Shown: positions 48,063 through 57,267 of the stretch, piece by piece
How positions within the stretch are numbered: the stretch's first letter is position 1
Layout: each line of letters opens with the position of its first letter
NCBI RefSeq assembly: GCF_031085175.1
Contig: NZ_JAVHUY010000058.1
Span: forward strand, 1 to 64,000
From: Phytohabitans maris
Lineage (GTDB): Bacteria > Actinomycetota > Actinomycetes > Mycobacteriales > Micromonosporaceae
Length of the DNA: 64,000 nt
Reading direction: 5' to 3'
Made by a program: the position numbers and the translations under genes
The notes under the pieces: generated by a model
Told to the model about the DNA's origin: nothing
Databases searched by the model: none
What the model saw: the letters and a program-made list of their open reading frames with translations, nothing else

Positions 48063-48314
48063 TCACGAGCCACGGCGGCGCCGCCGGGTTCGGTCGTGGC
48101 GCAGCATGATCGCCAGACCGACGAAACCAAGCAGGAAACCGGCCAGGCAGGTCCAGAGCCAGTCGGTGTGCCCGTTGTCTTCCAGCCAATCGTGAAAGAA
48201 GACCAGCAGCACCAAACCGGCCACCGCCCAGCCCACGATCCCGGCGACGGCGAAAGGCACCATCGGCGGATCGAGCGGCTCCACCCGGGGTGGTGGCTCG
48301 TGTTGATCAGACAC
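48063..48314 (-). CDS. DUF2530 small membrane protein
   Basis: An 83-aa protein with two membrane helices (FAVAGIVGWAVAGLVLLVFF and LWTCLAGFLLGFVGLAIMLRH) and a basic C-terminal tail (RHDRTRRRRRGS). It matches the actinobacterial DUF2530 pattern, with the conserved D in HDWLEDNGHTDWLWTCL. It is convergent with the DUF3027 gene, with a gap of four bases, and divergent from the purine permease gene. Function is unknown. Confidence 0.85.
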   Translation of the reverse strand: MSDQHEPPPRVEPLDPPMVPFAVAGIVGWAVAGLVLLVFFHDWLEDNGHTDWLWTCLAGFLLGFVGLAIMLRHDRTRRRRRGS

Positions 48315-48414
48315 GAGGCAAGGGTACGGCTTTGTAACTCGCCGGTGCTTTCTCGGTACCCCCTGATCTGGGACGATGCGCGGAACCCGTATCCATGATC
48401 ATAGGTGAGGTTCC

Positions 48415-49827
48415 ATGGACCGATTCGACCGGTTCTTTGAGATATCCGCCCGTGGTTCCACATTGGGGCGTGAAATCCGTGGCGGTTTCGCCACCTTCTT
48501 CACGATGGCCTACATCGTCGTCCTCAACCCGCTGATCCTCTTCGGCGCGACCGACGGCGACGGGGCGAAGCTGGCGATCCCCGCCGTGGCCGCCGCCACC
48601 GCCCTCGTCGCCGGCGTGATGACGATCCTGATGGGCGTCGTGGCCCGCTTTCCGCTGGCGCTCGCCGCCGGGCTGGGCGTCAACGCGCTCGTGGCGTACG
48701 AGATCGCGCCGGAGATGACCTGGGCCGACGCGATGGGGCTCGTGGTGATCGAGGGCGTGATCATCGCGATCCTCGTGCTCACCGGCCTGCGTACCGCCGT
48801 CTTCCGCTCGGTGCCCACCCAGCTCAAGACGGCGATCGGCGTCGGCATCGGCCTCTTCCTGGCGCTGATCGGCTTCGTGGACGCCGGCTTCGTCAAGGGC
48901 AACGCCGGCAGCCCGCCGGTCGGCCTCGGCATCGGCGGCGTGATCGTCACCTGGCCCCTGCTCGTCTTCGTGATCGGCCTGCTGGCGACGCTGCTGCTGG
49001 TCGTACGGAGGGTGAAGGGCGCGATCCTGATCGGCATCCTCGGCACCACGGTGCTCGCCGTCATCGTCGAGGCGGTCGCCGACGTGGGCCCGGCCGGCGG
49101 CCCGCAGGGCAACCCGCACGGCTGGTCGCTGAACGTGCCCGAGTGGCCGTCGAGCTGGGACGCCACGCCGGACCTCTCGCTGCTCGGCGAGTTCAACGTG
49201 CTGGGCGCCTGGGACCGGGCCGGCGTGCTGGTGGCGCTGATGTTCGTCTTCACGCTGCTGCTCACCGACTTCTTCGACACGATGGGCACGATGGTCGCGG
49301 TGGGCCAGGAGGGCGGCCTGCTCGACGAGAACGGCACGCCGCCCCGTACCCGGGAGATCCTGCTCGTCGACTCGGTGGCCGCCGCCGCGGGTGGCGCGGC
49401 GAGCGTGTCGAGCAACACCTCGTACATCGAAAGTGCCGCCGGTGTCGCGGAGGGTGCCCGCACCGGCGTGGCCAACCTGGTCACGGGCGCGCTCTTCCTG
49501 GTCGCGGTCTTCCTCGCGCCGCTGGTGGAGATCGTGCCGTTCGAGGCCGCGTCGGCCGCGCTGGTGATCGTGGGTTTCCTGATGCTCACCGCGGTGCGCA
49601 CGATCGACTGGACCGACTACGAGATCGCGATCCCGGCATTCCTGACGATCGTGCTGATGCCGTTCACCTACTCGATCTCGAACGGGATCGGGGCCGGCGT
49701 GGTCACGTACGTGCTCATCAAGCTGGTGAAGGGGAAGGCTCGCGAGGTCTACCCTCTGCTGTATGCCGTCGCCGTGCTGTTCGTGCTGTACTTCCTACGC
49801 GGCCCGATCGAGACGTTGATCTTCTAG
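48415..49827 (+). CDS. NCS2-family purine permease (AzgA-like)
   Basis: A 470-aa transporter with about 13-14 membrane helices. The NCS2/AzgA motifs include GGFATFFTMAYIVVLNP near the start, PLALAAGLGVNALVAYEI, LLTDFFDTMGTMVAVGQE, and SNTSYIESAAGVAEGARTG. The DFFDT and TSYIES motifs are characteristic of adenine, guanine or hypoxanthine uptake proteins. The gene has its own promoter region of 100 bp shared with the divergent DUF2530 gene. It imports purines by proton symport. Confidence 0.93.
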   Translation: MDRFDRFFEISARGSTLGREIRGGFATFFTMAYIVVLNPLILFGATDGDGAKLAIPAVAAATALVAGVMTILMGVVARFPLALAAGLGVNALVAYEIAPEMTWADAMGLVVIEGVIIAILVLTGLRTAVFRSVPTQLKTAIGVGIGLFLALIGFVDAGFVKGNAGSPPVGLGIGGVIVTWPLLVFVIGLLATLLLVVRRVKGAILIGILGTTVLAVIVEAVADVGPAGGPQGNPHGWSLNVPEWPSSWDATPDLSLLGEFNVLGAWDRAGVLVALMFVFTLLLTDFFDTMGTMVAVGQEGGLLDENGTPPRTREILLVDSVAAAAGGAASVSSNTSYIESAAGVAEGARTGVANLVTGALFLVAVFLAPLVEIVPFEAASAALVIVGFLMLTAVRTIDWTDYEIAIPAFLTIVLMPFTYSISNGIGAGVVTYVLIKLVKGKAREVYPLLYAVAVLFVLYFLRGPIETLIF

Positions 49828-49852
49828 CCCGGTGACCGTGGTCATATTAGGT

Positions 49853-49888
49853 GGTCGTTAGCCTAGCTTATTAGTTAGGCTAACGACC
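49853..49888. promoter_or_regulatory. MarR operator palindrome
   Basis: GGTCGTTAGCCTA (49853-49865) and TAGGCTAACGACC (49876-49888) are perfect 13-bp inverted repeats separated by 10 bases. The right arm ends exactly before GTG 49889. This is a very probable autoregulation site for the MarR protein encoded immediately downstream. Confidence 0.75.
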
Positions 49889-49906
49889 GTGACGGAGCGG
49901 ACGGTG

Positions 49907-50338
49907 ATGGCGGTGCCAGTGACCGCTGTGCAACTCGCGCCGATGGTGCGCGATGCGATCACCAGGCTCAACCGGCGGGTCCGGCAGACCCGGCCCGTCG
50001 GTGACCTTACGGCGACCCAGCTCAACGCGCTGACCAGCCTCGAGTTGGCCGGCGCGCTGACGCCCAGGGAGCTCGCCGAGGTCGAGCGGGTCCAGCCGCC
50101 GACGATGACGAAGATCATCGGCAAGCTGGAGGAGCGCGGCCTCGTGCAGCGCTCGCCCCACCCGACCGACGGGCGGCAGGTCATCCTGGCGGCGACGGAG
50201 GCCGGTCGCGCGGTGCTCGCGCAGTTTGAGCGGGCCCGTGACGAGTGGCTGGCCAGTCGCCTGGCGGAGCTGCGCCCGGAGGAACGCGACACGCTACAGC
50301 GAGCCGCTGAGATCTTGCGAAAGCTCGCCCGCGCCTGA
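49907..50338 (+). CDS. MarR-family transcriptional regulator
   Basis: About 143 aa from ATG 49907, with CGGAG at 49893-49897; GTG 49889, directly adjacent to the palindrome, would add six residues. The winged helix is ELAGALTPRELAEVERVQPPTMTKIIGKLEERGLVQRSPHPTDGRQVILAATEAG, containing the DGRQV wing of the family. N- and C-terminal helices form the dimer. A perfect palindrome covers its promoter, so the gene is probably autoregulated. It may also control the MFS gene that begins 70 bases downstream on the same strand. Confidence 0.88.
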   Translation: MAVPVTAVQLAPMVRDAITRLNRRVRQTRPVGDLTATQLNALTSLELAGALTPRELAEVERVQPPTMTKIIGKLEERGLVQRSPHPTDGRQVILAATEAGRAVLAQFERARDEWLASRLAELRPEERDTLQRAAEILRKLARA

Positions 50339-50409
50339 CGGCGCCCCATCGGTGCCGCTTCGTCCACTGTGGATGACGCGCATCATCGGTGAGGGAGGCG
50401 CACTCTCAA

Positions 50410-51696
50410 GTGCGGGCAAAGCTGAGCACCACATTCCAGTCCTTGACGGTTCGTAACTACCGGCTCTTCGCGACCGGTCAGCTGGTCAAGCTGATCGGCG
50501 TCTGGATGATGTTCATCGCCCAGGACTGGCTGGTCCTCGACCTGTCGGACGACTCCGCCACGGCTCTCGGCGTGGTGACGGCGCTCCAGTTCACACCCGT
50601 ACTGCTGCTCACCCTCTTCTCCGGCAGCCTCGCCGACCGGTACGACAAGCGTCTCCTGCTGCTGATCGGCAACAGCGCGTGGAGCGTCCTCTCGCTCGGC
50701 ATGGGCGTTCTCGTGCTGAGCGGCGCCGTGCGGCTGTGGCACGTCTTCCTCTTCGCCGCCCTGCTCGGCGTGGCCAACGCGGTGGAGACGCCGGTGCGGC
50801 AGGCGTTCGTCTCCGAGCTCGTCGGCGTACCGCTGCTGCCCAACGCGCTCTCGCTCTCCGCGGCCACGTTCAACACCGCGCGGATCCTCGGACCGGCGGT
50901 GGCCGGTGTCGGGATCGCCGTGTTCGACGTCGGCCCGGTCTTCATGATCAGTGCGGTCAGCTCGCTCGCCCCGCTGCTCATGCTGATCCGGATGCACGCG
51001 AGCGAGCTGCACCGCCCGGACCTGCCGCCGGTCGAGGAGCGCGACGCGGCGAAGGTGATGGATGGTCTCCGGTACGTCGCCCGCCGCCCCGACCTGGTCA
51101 TGCCGATGCTGTTGATCATGGTGATCGGCATGGTGCTCTTCAACTTCCAGCTCACGCTCGCCGCGCTGGCCAAGACCGTCTTCAACACCGGCGCCGCCTC
51201 CTTCGGCCTCTTCACCACGGCGCTCGCGGTGGGCGCGCTGGGTGGGGCCCTGGCCAGCAGCGGGCGGCGTGAGCGCCCCTCCGCGTACGTGGTGATCGGC
51301 GCGGCCATCGTCTTCGGGGCGCTGGGCACGCTGGTCGGCCTCGCCCCGGCGTACTGGCTGGTGACGCTCCTGCTCGTGCCGACCGGGTTCTCCATGGTCT
51401 ACTTCGGGCAGGCCACCAACCAGCGCATCCAGCTCAGTGTCGACCCGGCGTACCGGGGTCGCGTGATGGCGCTCTGGGTGCTGGTCTTCATGGGCACCAA
51501 CCCGGTCAGCGCACCGATCATCGGCCTGGTCGCGGAGAAGTTCGGCGCCGGCGTGAGCATCTGGCTGGGCGGCCTGATCACCATCGCCAGCGCGCTCCTC
51601 GCGCTCGCCTGGCAGCTGCGCCACACCGGCGGCCGGCTGCGGCTCCGGCTGCGCCCGATGCCCCGGCTGTACGTGATCCACGCCGGCGTTTCGTGA
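50410..51696 (+). CDS. MFS transporter, enterobactin-exporter-like
   Basis: A 428-aa, 12-helix transporter. The start SLTVRNYRLFATGQLVKLIGVWMMFIAQDWLVLDL and the loop GSLADRYDKRLLL are characteristic of the MFS_3/EntS group. GTG 50410 is placed by GAGGGAGG at 50392-50399; GTG 50389 would add seven residues. It follows a MarR gene on the same strand, which may sense its substrate. Export of a small molecule is likely; which one is unknown. Confidence 0.85.
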   Translation: MRAKLSTTFQSLTVRNYRLFATGQLVKLIGVWMMFIAQDWLVLDLSDDSATALGVVTALQFTPVLLLTLFSGSLADRYDKRLLLLIGNSAWSVLSLGMGVLVLSGAVRLWHVFLFAALLGVANAVETPVRQAFVSELVGVPLLPNALSLSAATFNTARILGPAVAGVGIAVFDVGPVFMISAVSSLAPLLMLIRMHASELHRPDLPPVEERDAAKVMDGLRYVARRPDLVMPMLLIMVIGMVLFNFQLTLAALAKTVFNTGAASFGLFTTALAVGALGGALASSGRRERPSAYVVIGAAIVFGALGTLVGLAPAYWLVTLLLVPTGFSMVYFGQATNQRIQLSVDPAYRGRVMALWVLVFMGTNPVSAPIIGLVAEKFGAGVSIWLGGLITIASALLALAWQLRHTGGRLRLRLRPMPRLYVIHAGVS

Positions 51697-51770
51697 GCAC
51701 ACACAGAGTCCGCCATCCGTCAACTGAAACCGGTAGCAATAGTTGAGGATTCGGCTTAGCGTGAGGGATC

Positions 51771-52247
51771 GTGGCCATCGAGCACGCGGTTGTGCTGGCA
51801 CTGGCGCTGGTGGCGCTGGTGTTCCTGCCGTGCGCGGTGGCCCTCGCGATCTGCGCCGACGGCGCAGCCGGCCGGTTCCGGGGCCGGCTGCGTGAGCGCC
51901 GTGACCGCCGCGCCCTGCAGCGCCTCGACCGCACGCTGAGCCAGCGGCCCATCTCGCTCGCTGCGCTCGACCAGCACCAGCCGAGCATCCAGCAGATCGC
52001 GGCAGACCTGCGCCGCCTCGACCGCCAGCGCCTCGGCATCGCCACCCGGTCCAAGGTCTGGCATGCGGCGGTGCTCCTGGCGTACGACGACCGCCTCCGC
52101 CTGGCCAGCCGCTGCCTCGGCGTCTGCGAGCACCTCGACCAGCTCGACGGCGTCGACCTGGAGATCGAGCGGGTGCGGGTCGAGGGCGAGCTCGAGGCGG
52201 CCGGCCTCAGCCTGCGCCCGGGCGCACCCCGCCACCAGGACCACTGA
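51771..52247 (+). CDS. conserved hypothetical protein with N-terminal membrane helix
   Basis: A 158-aa protein. One membrane helix (AVVLALALVALVFLPCAVALAI) is followed by a basic, helical cytoplasmic part (GRLRERRDRRALQRLDRTLSQRPISL, then DLRRLDRQRLGIATRSKVWHAAVLLAYDDRLRLASRCLGVCEHLDQLDG). No known domain. It ends 10 bases before the TTG start of the 2H phosphoesterase gene, so the two are probably co-transcribed. Coding is supported by composition and by the close downstream gene. Confidence 0.7.
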   Translation: MAIEHAVVLALALVALVFLPCAVALAICADGAAGRFRGRLRERRDRRALQRLDRTLSQRPISLAALDQHQPSIQQIAADLRRLDRQRLGIATRSKVWHAAVLLAYDDRLRLASRCLGVCEHLDQLDGVDLEIERVRVEGELEAAGLSLRPGAPRHQDH

Positions 52248-52257
52248 GGTCGGGCCG

Positions 52258-52821
52258 TTGCGGCTCTTCGTCGCGGTCTACCCGCCGGCGTACGTGGCCG
52301 ACGACTTCGCCGCCTGCGTCGAGCGGCTGCGGGTCACCCAGGCCCTGCGCGACGGCGTCAACACCCGGGTCGCCTCCCGGGACAACTGGCACGTGACGCT
52401 GGCCTTCCTCGGTGACGTACCGGACGACCGCGGGGACGCCACGGCCACGGCCGTCGAGCGGGCCGCCGCCCTCGCCACACCGTTCGAGGTACGGCTGGCC
52501 GGCGGCGGCCGCTTCGGGCGCGGGCGGTTTACGATCCTGTGGGTCGGCGTCGGCGGGGACCTGCCGTCACTGGCCGGGCTGAGCCGGGGCGTGCGGCGCG
52601 AGCTCAAGCGGGCCCGCCTCGCGTACGACCCGAAGCCGCTCCGGCCGCACATGACCGTCGCCCGCCCCGGCGACCGGATCGACCGGGTGGCGGTGGACGC
52701 CGACCGGGCCGCGCTGGACGCGTACGAAAGTCCACCGTGGACGGTGGCCGAGGTGGTGCTGATGCGCAGCCACCAGGGCCCGAAGCCGACATACGACCGC
52801 CTGGGCGCCTGGCCGCTGTAG
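52258..52821 (+). CDS. thpR: RNA 2',3'-cyclic phosphodiesterase (2H family)
   Basis: A 187-aa 2H phosphoesterase, formerly 2'-5' RNA ligase. The two catalytic motifs are WHVTLAFLG and PHMTVARPG, in which H-x-T residues hold the cyclic phosphate. It opens 2',3'-cyclic phosphate RNA ends. The start is taken at TTG 52258 (TGAGG at 52244-52248) because homologues begin with the RLFVAVYPP segment; no ATG or GTG lies nearer. It is tightly spaced with the preceding membrane protein gene and convergent with sepH. Confidence 0.87.
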   Translation: MRLFVAVYPPAYVADDFAACVERLRVTQALRDGVNTRVASRDNWHVTLAFLGDVPDDRGDATATAVERAAALATPFEVRLAGGGRFGRGRFTILWVGVGGDLPSLAGLSRGVRRELKRARLAYDPKPLRPHMTVARPGDRIDRVAVDADRAALDAYESPPWTVAEVVLMRSHQGPKPTYDRLGAWPL

Positions 52822-52837
52822 CACCCCGGGTGGAGAC

Positions 52838-53911
52838 TCAGGAGGTCTCGCGGGCGGCCGGGCCGGTGCCGAAGAGGACGTCGTCCCAGCTGGGCAGGCG
52901 CTTGCGGGGCTTGGCGCCGGCCTCGGCGGGCTCGCCGGCCGCCGCCGCGGCGCCGCTGCCCGTGTTACGGCGGGGGCGGAGCACCGCCAGGGACGGCACG
53001 GCCGGCACCTCCTTGGGGAGGTCGCTGTCGTCGTCGAACGCCGAACCGGGGCCGCCGCCGAGCAGCGCGGCCGCACCGCCGGAGACCGCCGTGCGCTGCC
53101 GGGTCGGCTCGGTCGGGCCGGCCGGGTCGAGGCCACGGCCGGGGGAGCTGACCGGGCGGTCGAGCGAGGCGAGCAGCGCGTCACGGCCGGCGCGGATCGG
53201 GTCACGGGTGCGCGACTTGTCGCCGGCGGCGGGCAAGCCGTGGCCACCGCGGCTGGGCTCGGTGCGAGCCGGGCCGGGCAGGCCGTGGCCACCGCGCTCG
53301 ACCGGCGGCTCCTGGCCGAGGATCTGCGTCGGCCGCTCGGCGCAGAGGTATTGCGCCATGTCGTCGTGGGGCGACACCACCTGGCGGGTCTTGTCGAGCT
53401 CCCAGATGGCCTGCGCCGTGGCCTTGCCGGAGGGCCAGGTGGCCACGATCCGCCAGGTGCCGTCGTCGCGCCGGTAGGCGTCCCACGAGATCTTTTCCGA
53501 GTCGATGCCGTGCTGGGCGAGGCGGCCGTCGACCACCTCGGCGAGCGGCGCGCCCTTTTCGGAGGTCTTCAGCCGGGTGCGGCGGGCGTGCTGGGCGAGC
53601 ATCGCCCGCTCCTGCAGGACCGGTCCGGCGTATCGCAGGACGCGGTCGACCGGCACGCCGGCGATGCGCGCGACGTCGTCGGCGGACTCACCGGCGCGGA
53701 TGCGGGCCTGGATGTCGCGGGGGGACAGGGACGGTGCCGGCTCGCTGCCGGTGCCCGCCACGGAGAGGGTGACGCTGCCCGTGCCGGGCTCGGCGTGCAG
53801 CGCGGTGGAGATCCGCTCGTCTAGCGGGAGCGCGAGGAGTCGGCCCACCTCATCGGCGAGCACCAAGGCCTGGCCGTCCTCGGAGAGGGCGACGAAGCGT
53901 ACTGGCCGCAT
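52838..53911 (-). CDS. sepH: septation protein SepH
   Basis: A 357-aa actinobacterial division protein (formerly DUF3071). The N-terminus MRPVRFVALSEDGQALVLADEVGR leads to the helix-turn-helix-like region DIQARIRAGESADDVARIAGVPVDRVLRYAGPVLQERAMLAQHARR. SepH binds and stabilises FtsZ filaments. The second half is a low-complexity linker with a tandem GGHGLP duplication (DNA repeats at about 53231-53250 and 53278-53297), ending in KRLPSWDDVLFG. The ending SWDDVLFG is conserved in SepH proteins I know. It is convergent with the phosphodiesterase gene. Confidence 0.93.
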   Translation of the reverse strand: MRPVRFVALSEDGQALVLADEVGRLLALPLDERISTALHAEPGTGSVTLSVAGTGSEPAPSLSPRDIQARIRAGESADDVARIAGVPVDRVLRYAGPVLQERAMLAQHARRTRLKTSEKGAPLAEVVDGRLAQHGIDSEKISWDAYRRDDGTWRIVATWPSGKATAQAIWELDKTRQVVSPHDDMAQYLCAERPTQILGQEPPVERGGHGLPGPARTEPSRGGHGLPAAGDKSRTRDPIRAGRDALLASLDRPVSSPGRGLDPAGPTEPTRQRTAVSGGAAALLGGGPGSAFDDDSDLPKEVPAVPSLAVLRPRRNTGSGAAAAAGEPAEAGAKPRKRLPSWDDVLFGTGPAARETS

Positions 53912-54047
53912 CGCGTTGCCTCCGTCCCGCTTCGCTGGCCTGCGCTATCCCTGACCAGCCACGCCAGGGACGTCCTCGGCACACGGTACGCGCAATCTAC
54001 ACGCAGCGGGGGGAGGCCACGCGGCATGTCGCGCGGCCTGCCACCCG

Positions 54048-55305
<1,258 letters not shown>

Positions 55306-55320
55306 CGAGAGGGAGCGGGG

Positions 55321-56427
55321 CTAGAGACCGTGTGGCACGGTGTCCCAGCCCTCGACGTCGGTGGGCTTGCGCGGCCCCGGCCCGACGTACCGGGCGGAGG
55401 GGCGGACCAGCCGGTTGAGCCCCTTCTGCTCCAGGATGTGCGCGCTCCAGCCGCCCATCCGGGCACAGGTGAACATCGACGTGAACATGTGCGACGGCAC
55501 CTCGGCGAAGTCGAGCACCACCGCGGACCAGAACTCGACGTTGGTGGCGAGCACCCGGTCGGGCTTGCGGTTGTGCAGCTCCTCCAGGGCGGCCTTTTCC
55601 AGCGCCTCGGCCACCTCGAAGCGGGGCGCGCCGAGCTCCTTGGCGGTGCGGCGGAGCACCCGGGCCCGCGGGTCCTCGGCCCGGTAGACGCGGTGGCCGA
55701 AGCCCATCAGCCGCTCGCCGCGGTCGAGGACGCCCTTGATGTACCCCTCGGCGTCGCCGCTGCGCTCCACGGCCTCGATCATGTGCAGCACCCGGGAGGG
55801 CGCGCCGCCGTGCAGCGGGCCGGAGAGCGCGCCGATGCCGGAGGAGATGCAGGCGGCCGCGTCGGCCCCGGTGGAGGCGACGACCCGGGCGGTGAACGTG
55901 GATGCGTTCATGCCGTGCTCGGCGGCGGAGATGAAGTAGGCGTCGACGGCCTTGACGTGCCGCGGGTCGGGCTCGCCCCGCCACCGCTTCATGAACCGCT
56001 CGACGATCGTGGAGGCCTTGTCGATCTCCTTCTGCGGTACGGCCGGCAGCCCCAGCCCACGGGCCGACTGCGCGACGAACGAGAGGGCGGTGACCGAGAC
56101 CCGGGCGAGGTCTTCGCGGGCCTGCGCGTCGGAGATGTCCAGCAGCTGGGAAAGCCCCCAGTATGGCGCGAGCATCGCCACGGCCGACTGCACGTCGACT
56201 CTTATGTCACCGGAGTGCACCGGCACCGGGAACGGCTCGGCGGGCGGCAACCCCGGCCCGAACCGGCCGTCGACGAGCAGGGCCCACACGTTGCCGAACG
56301 AGACCTGACCGATCAGGTCTTCGATGTCGACGCCGCGGTAACGAAGCGCGCCGCCCTCTTTGTCGGGCTCGGCGATCTGGGTCTCGAAGGCGATCACGCC
56401 CTCCAGTCCCGGCTTGAAGTCGGACAT
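55321..56427 (-). CDS. citrate synthase
   Basis: A 368-aa type II citrate synthase that condenses acetyl-CoA and oxaloacetate. Catalytic motifs are the first His in GPLHGGAPSRVLHM, the second His in LMGFGHRVYRAEDPRA, and the Asp in SAVVLDFAEVPSHMF. The start MSDFKPGLEGVIAFET at ATG 56427 has AGGAGAG 3-10 bases upstream. Its short length resembles the second citrate synthase of actinomycetes (citA/citrate synthase 2). It is divergent from pdxH with 186 bp between, a region that should hold both promoters. Confidence 0.95.
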   Translation of the reverse strand: MSDFKPGLEGVIAFETQIAEPDKEGGALRYRGVDIEDLIGQVSFGNVWALLVDGRFGPGLPPAEPFPVPVHSGDIRVDVQSAVAMLAPYWGLSQLLDISDAQAREDLARVSVTALSFVAQSARGLGLPAVPQKEIDKASTIVERFMKRWRGEPDPRHVKAVDAYFISAAEHGMNASTFTARVVASTGADAAACISSGIGALSGPLHGGAPSRVLHMIEAVERSGDAEGYIKGVLDRGERLMGFGHRVYRAEDPRARVLRRTAKELGAPRFEVAEALEKAALEELHNRKPDRVLATNVEFWSAVVLDFAEVPSHMFTSMFTCARMGGWSAHILEQKGLNRLVRPSARYVGPGPRKPTDVEGWDTVPHGL

Positions 56428-56613
56428 TTCGCTCTCCTGGATCTGGTTGTCCGCACTGACAGCGCCAAGCCACGTGGTGACCAGGGCAGGTTCGTGCCAT
56501 CTTGCCTGGTGGGTAACTAAGTTTGCGAGCGATCGGACTTGTGGTACATGCGACATCATCCCTTTTCCGCCGAGTTAACGGGGGGTTACCCCTCGCGCCA
56601 AGAGGATGAGGCC

Positions 56614-57267
56614 GTGATCGCCGACACACCCGAGCCCGCCCGCATGCGCCGCGACTACGGCAGCGAGGGCACACTCTCCGCCGACGGCCTGGCCGAAGAC
56701 TGGTGGACCCAGTTCGACCGCTGGTTCGCCGACGCGGTGGACGCCGGGCTGCCCGAGCCCAACGCCATGATCGTCGCCACCGCCGACCCCGCCGCCCGGC
56801 CGAGCGCCCGCACCGTGCTGCTCAAGGGGTACGACGAGCGCGGGCTGGTCTTCTACACCAACTACGCGTCGCGCAAGGGCACCGAGCTCGCCGCCAACCC
56901 GTACGCGAGCCTGGTCTTCCCATGGTTTTCGATGCGCCGGCAGGTCGTGGTCGGCGGCTCGGTGGAGCGGGTGACCCGCGCGGAGACCGAGGCGTACTTC
57001 GCCACCCGCCCGCGCGAGTCCCAGCTGGGCGCGTGGGCCAGCCCGCAGTCCCAGGTCGTTCCGGACCGCGCCGCGCTCGACCGGGTGTACGAGGAGGCGG
57101 AGCGGCGCTTTCCGGACCGGGTACCGGCGCCCGAGCAGTGGGGCGGGTTGCGTGTCGCGCCCCACACCGTGGAGTTCTGGCAGGGGCGCACCGGTCGGTT
57201 GCATGATCGATTGCGCTACCGCCGCACCGACGAGGGAGTGTGGATCATCGAGCGGCTGGCTCCTTGA
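56614..57267 (+). CDS. pdxH: pyridoxine/pyridoxamine 5'-phosphate oxidase
   Basis: A 217-aa FMN enzyme for the last step of PLP synthesis and salvage. It shows RRDYGSEGTLSADGLAEDWWTQF, the FMN/substrate region RTVLLKGYDERGLVFYTNYASRKG, LVFPWFSMRRQVVVGG, and the C-terminal HTVEFWQGRTGRLHDRLRYRR. GTG 56614 is chosen with AGAGGA at 56601-56606. It is divergent from citrate synthase and overlaps the possible start of the next MFS gene by 28 bp. Its product PLP is the cofactor of SerC and of the alanine-racemase-fold enzyme. Confidence 0.95.
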   Translation: MIADTPEPARMRRDYGSEGTLSADGLAEDWWTQFDRWFADAVDAGLPEPNAMIVATADPAARPSARTVLLKGYDERGLVFYTNYASRKGTELAANPYASLVFPWFSMRRQVVVGGSVERVTRAETEAYFATRPRESQLGAWASPQSQVVPDRAALDRVYEEAERRFPDRVPAPEQWGGLRVAPHTVEFWQGRTGRLHDRLRYRRTDEGVWIIERLAP

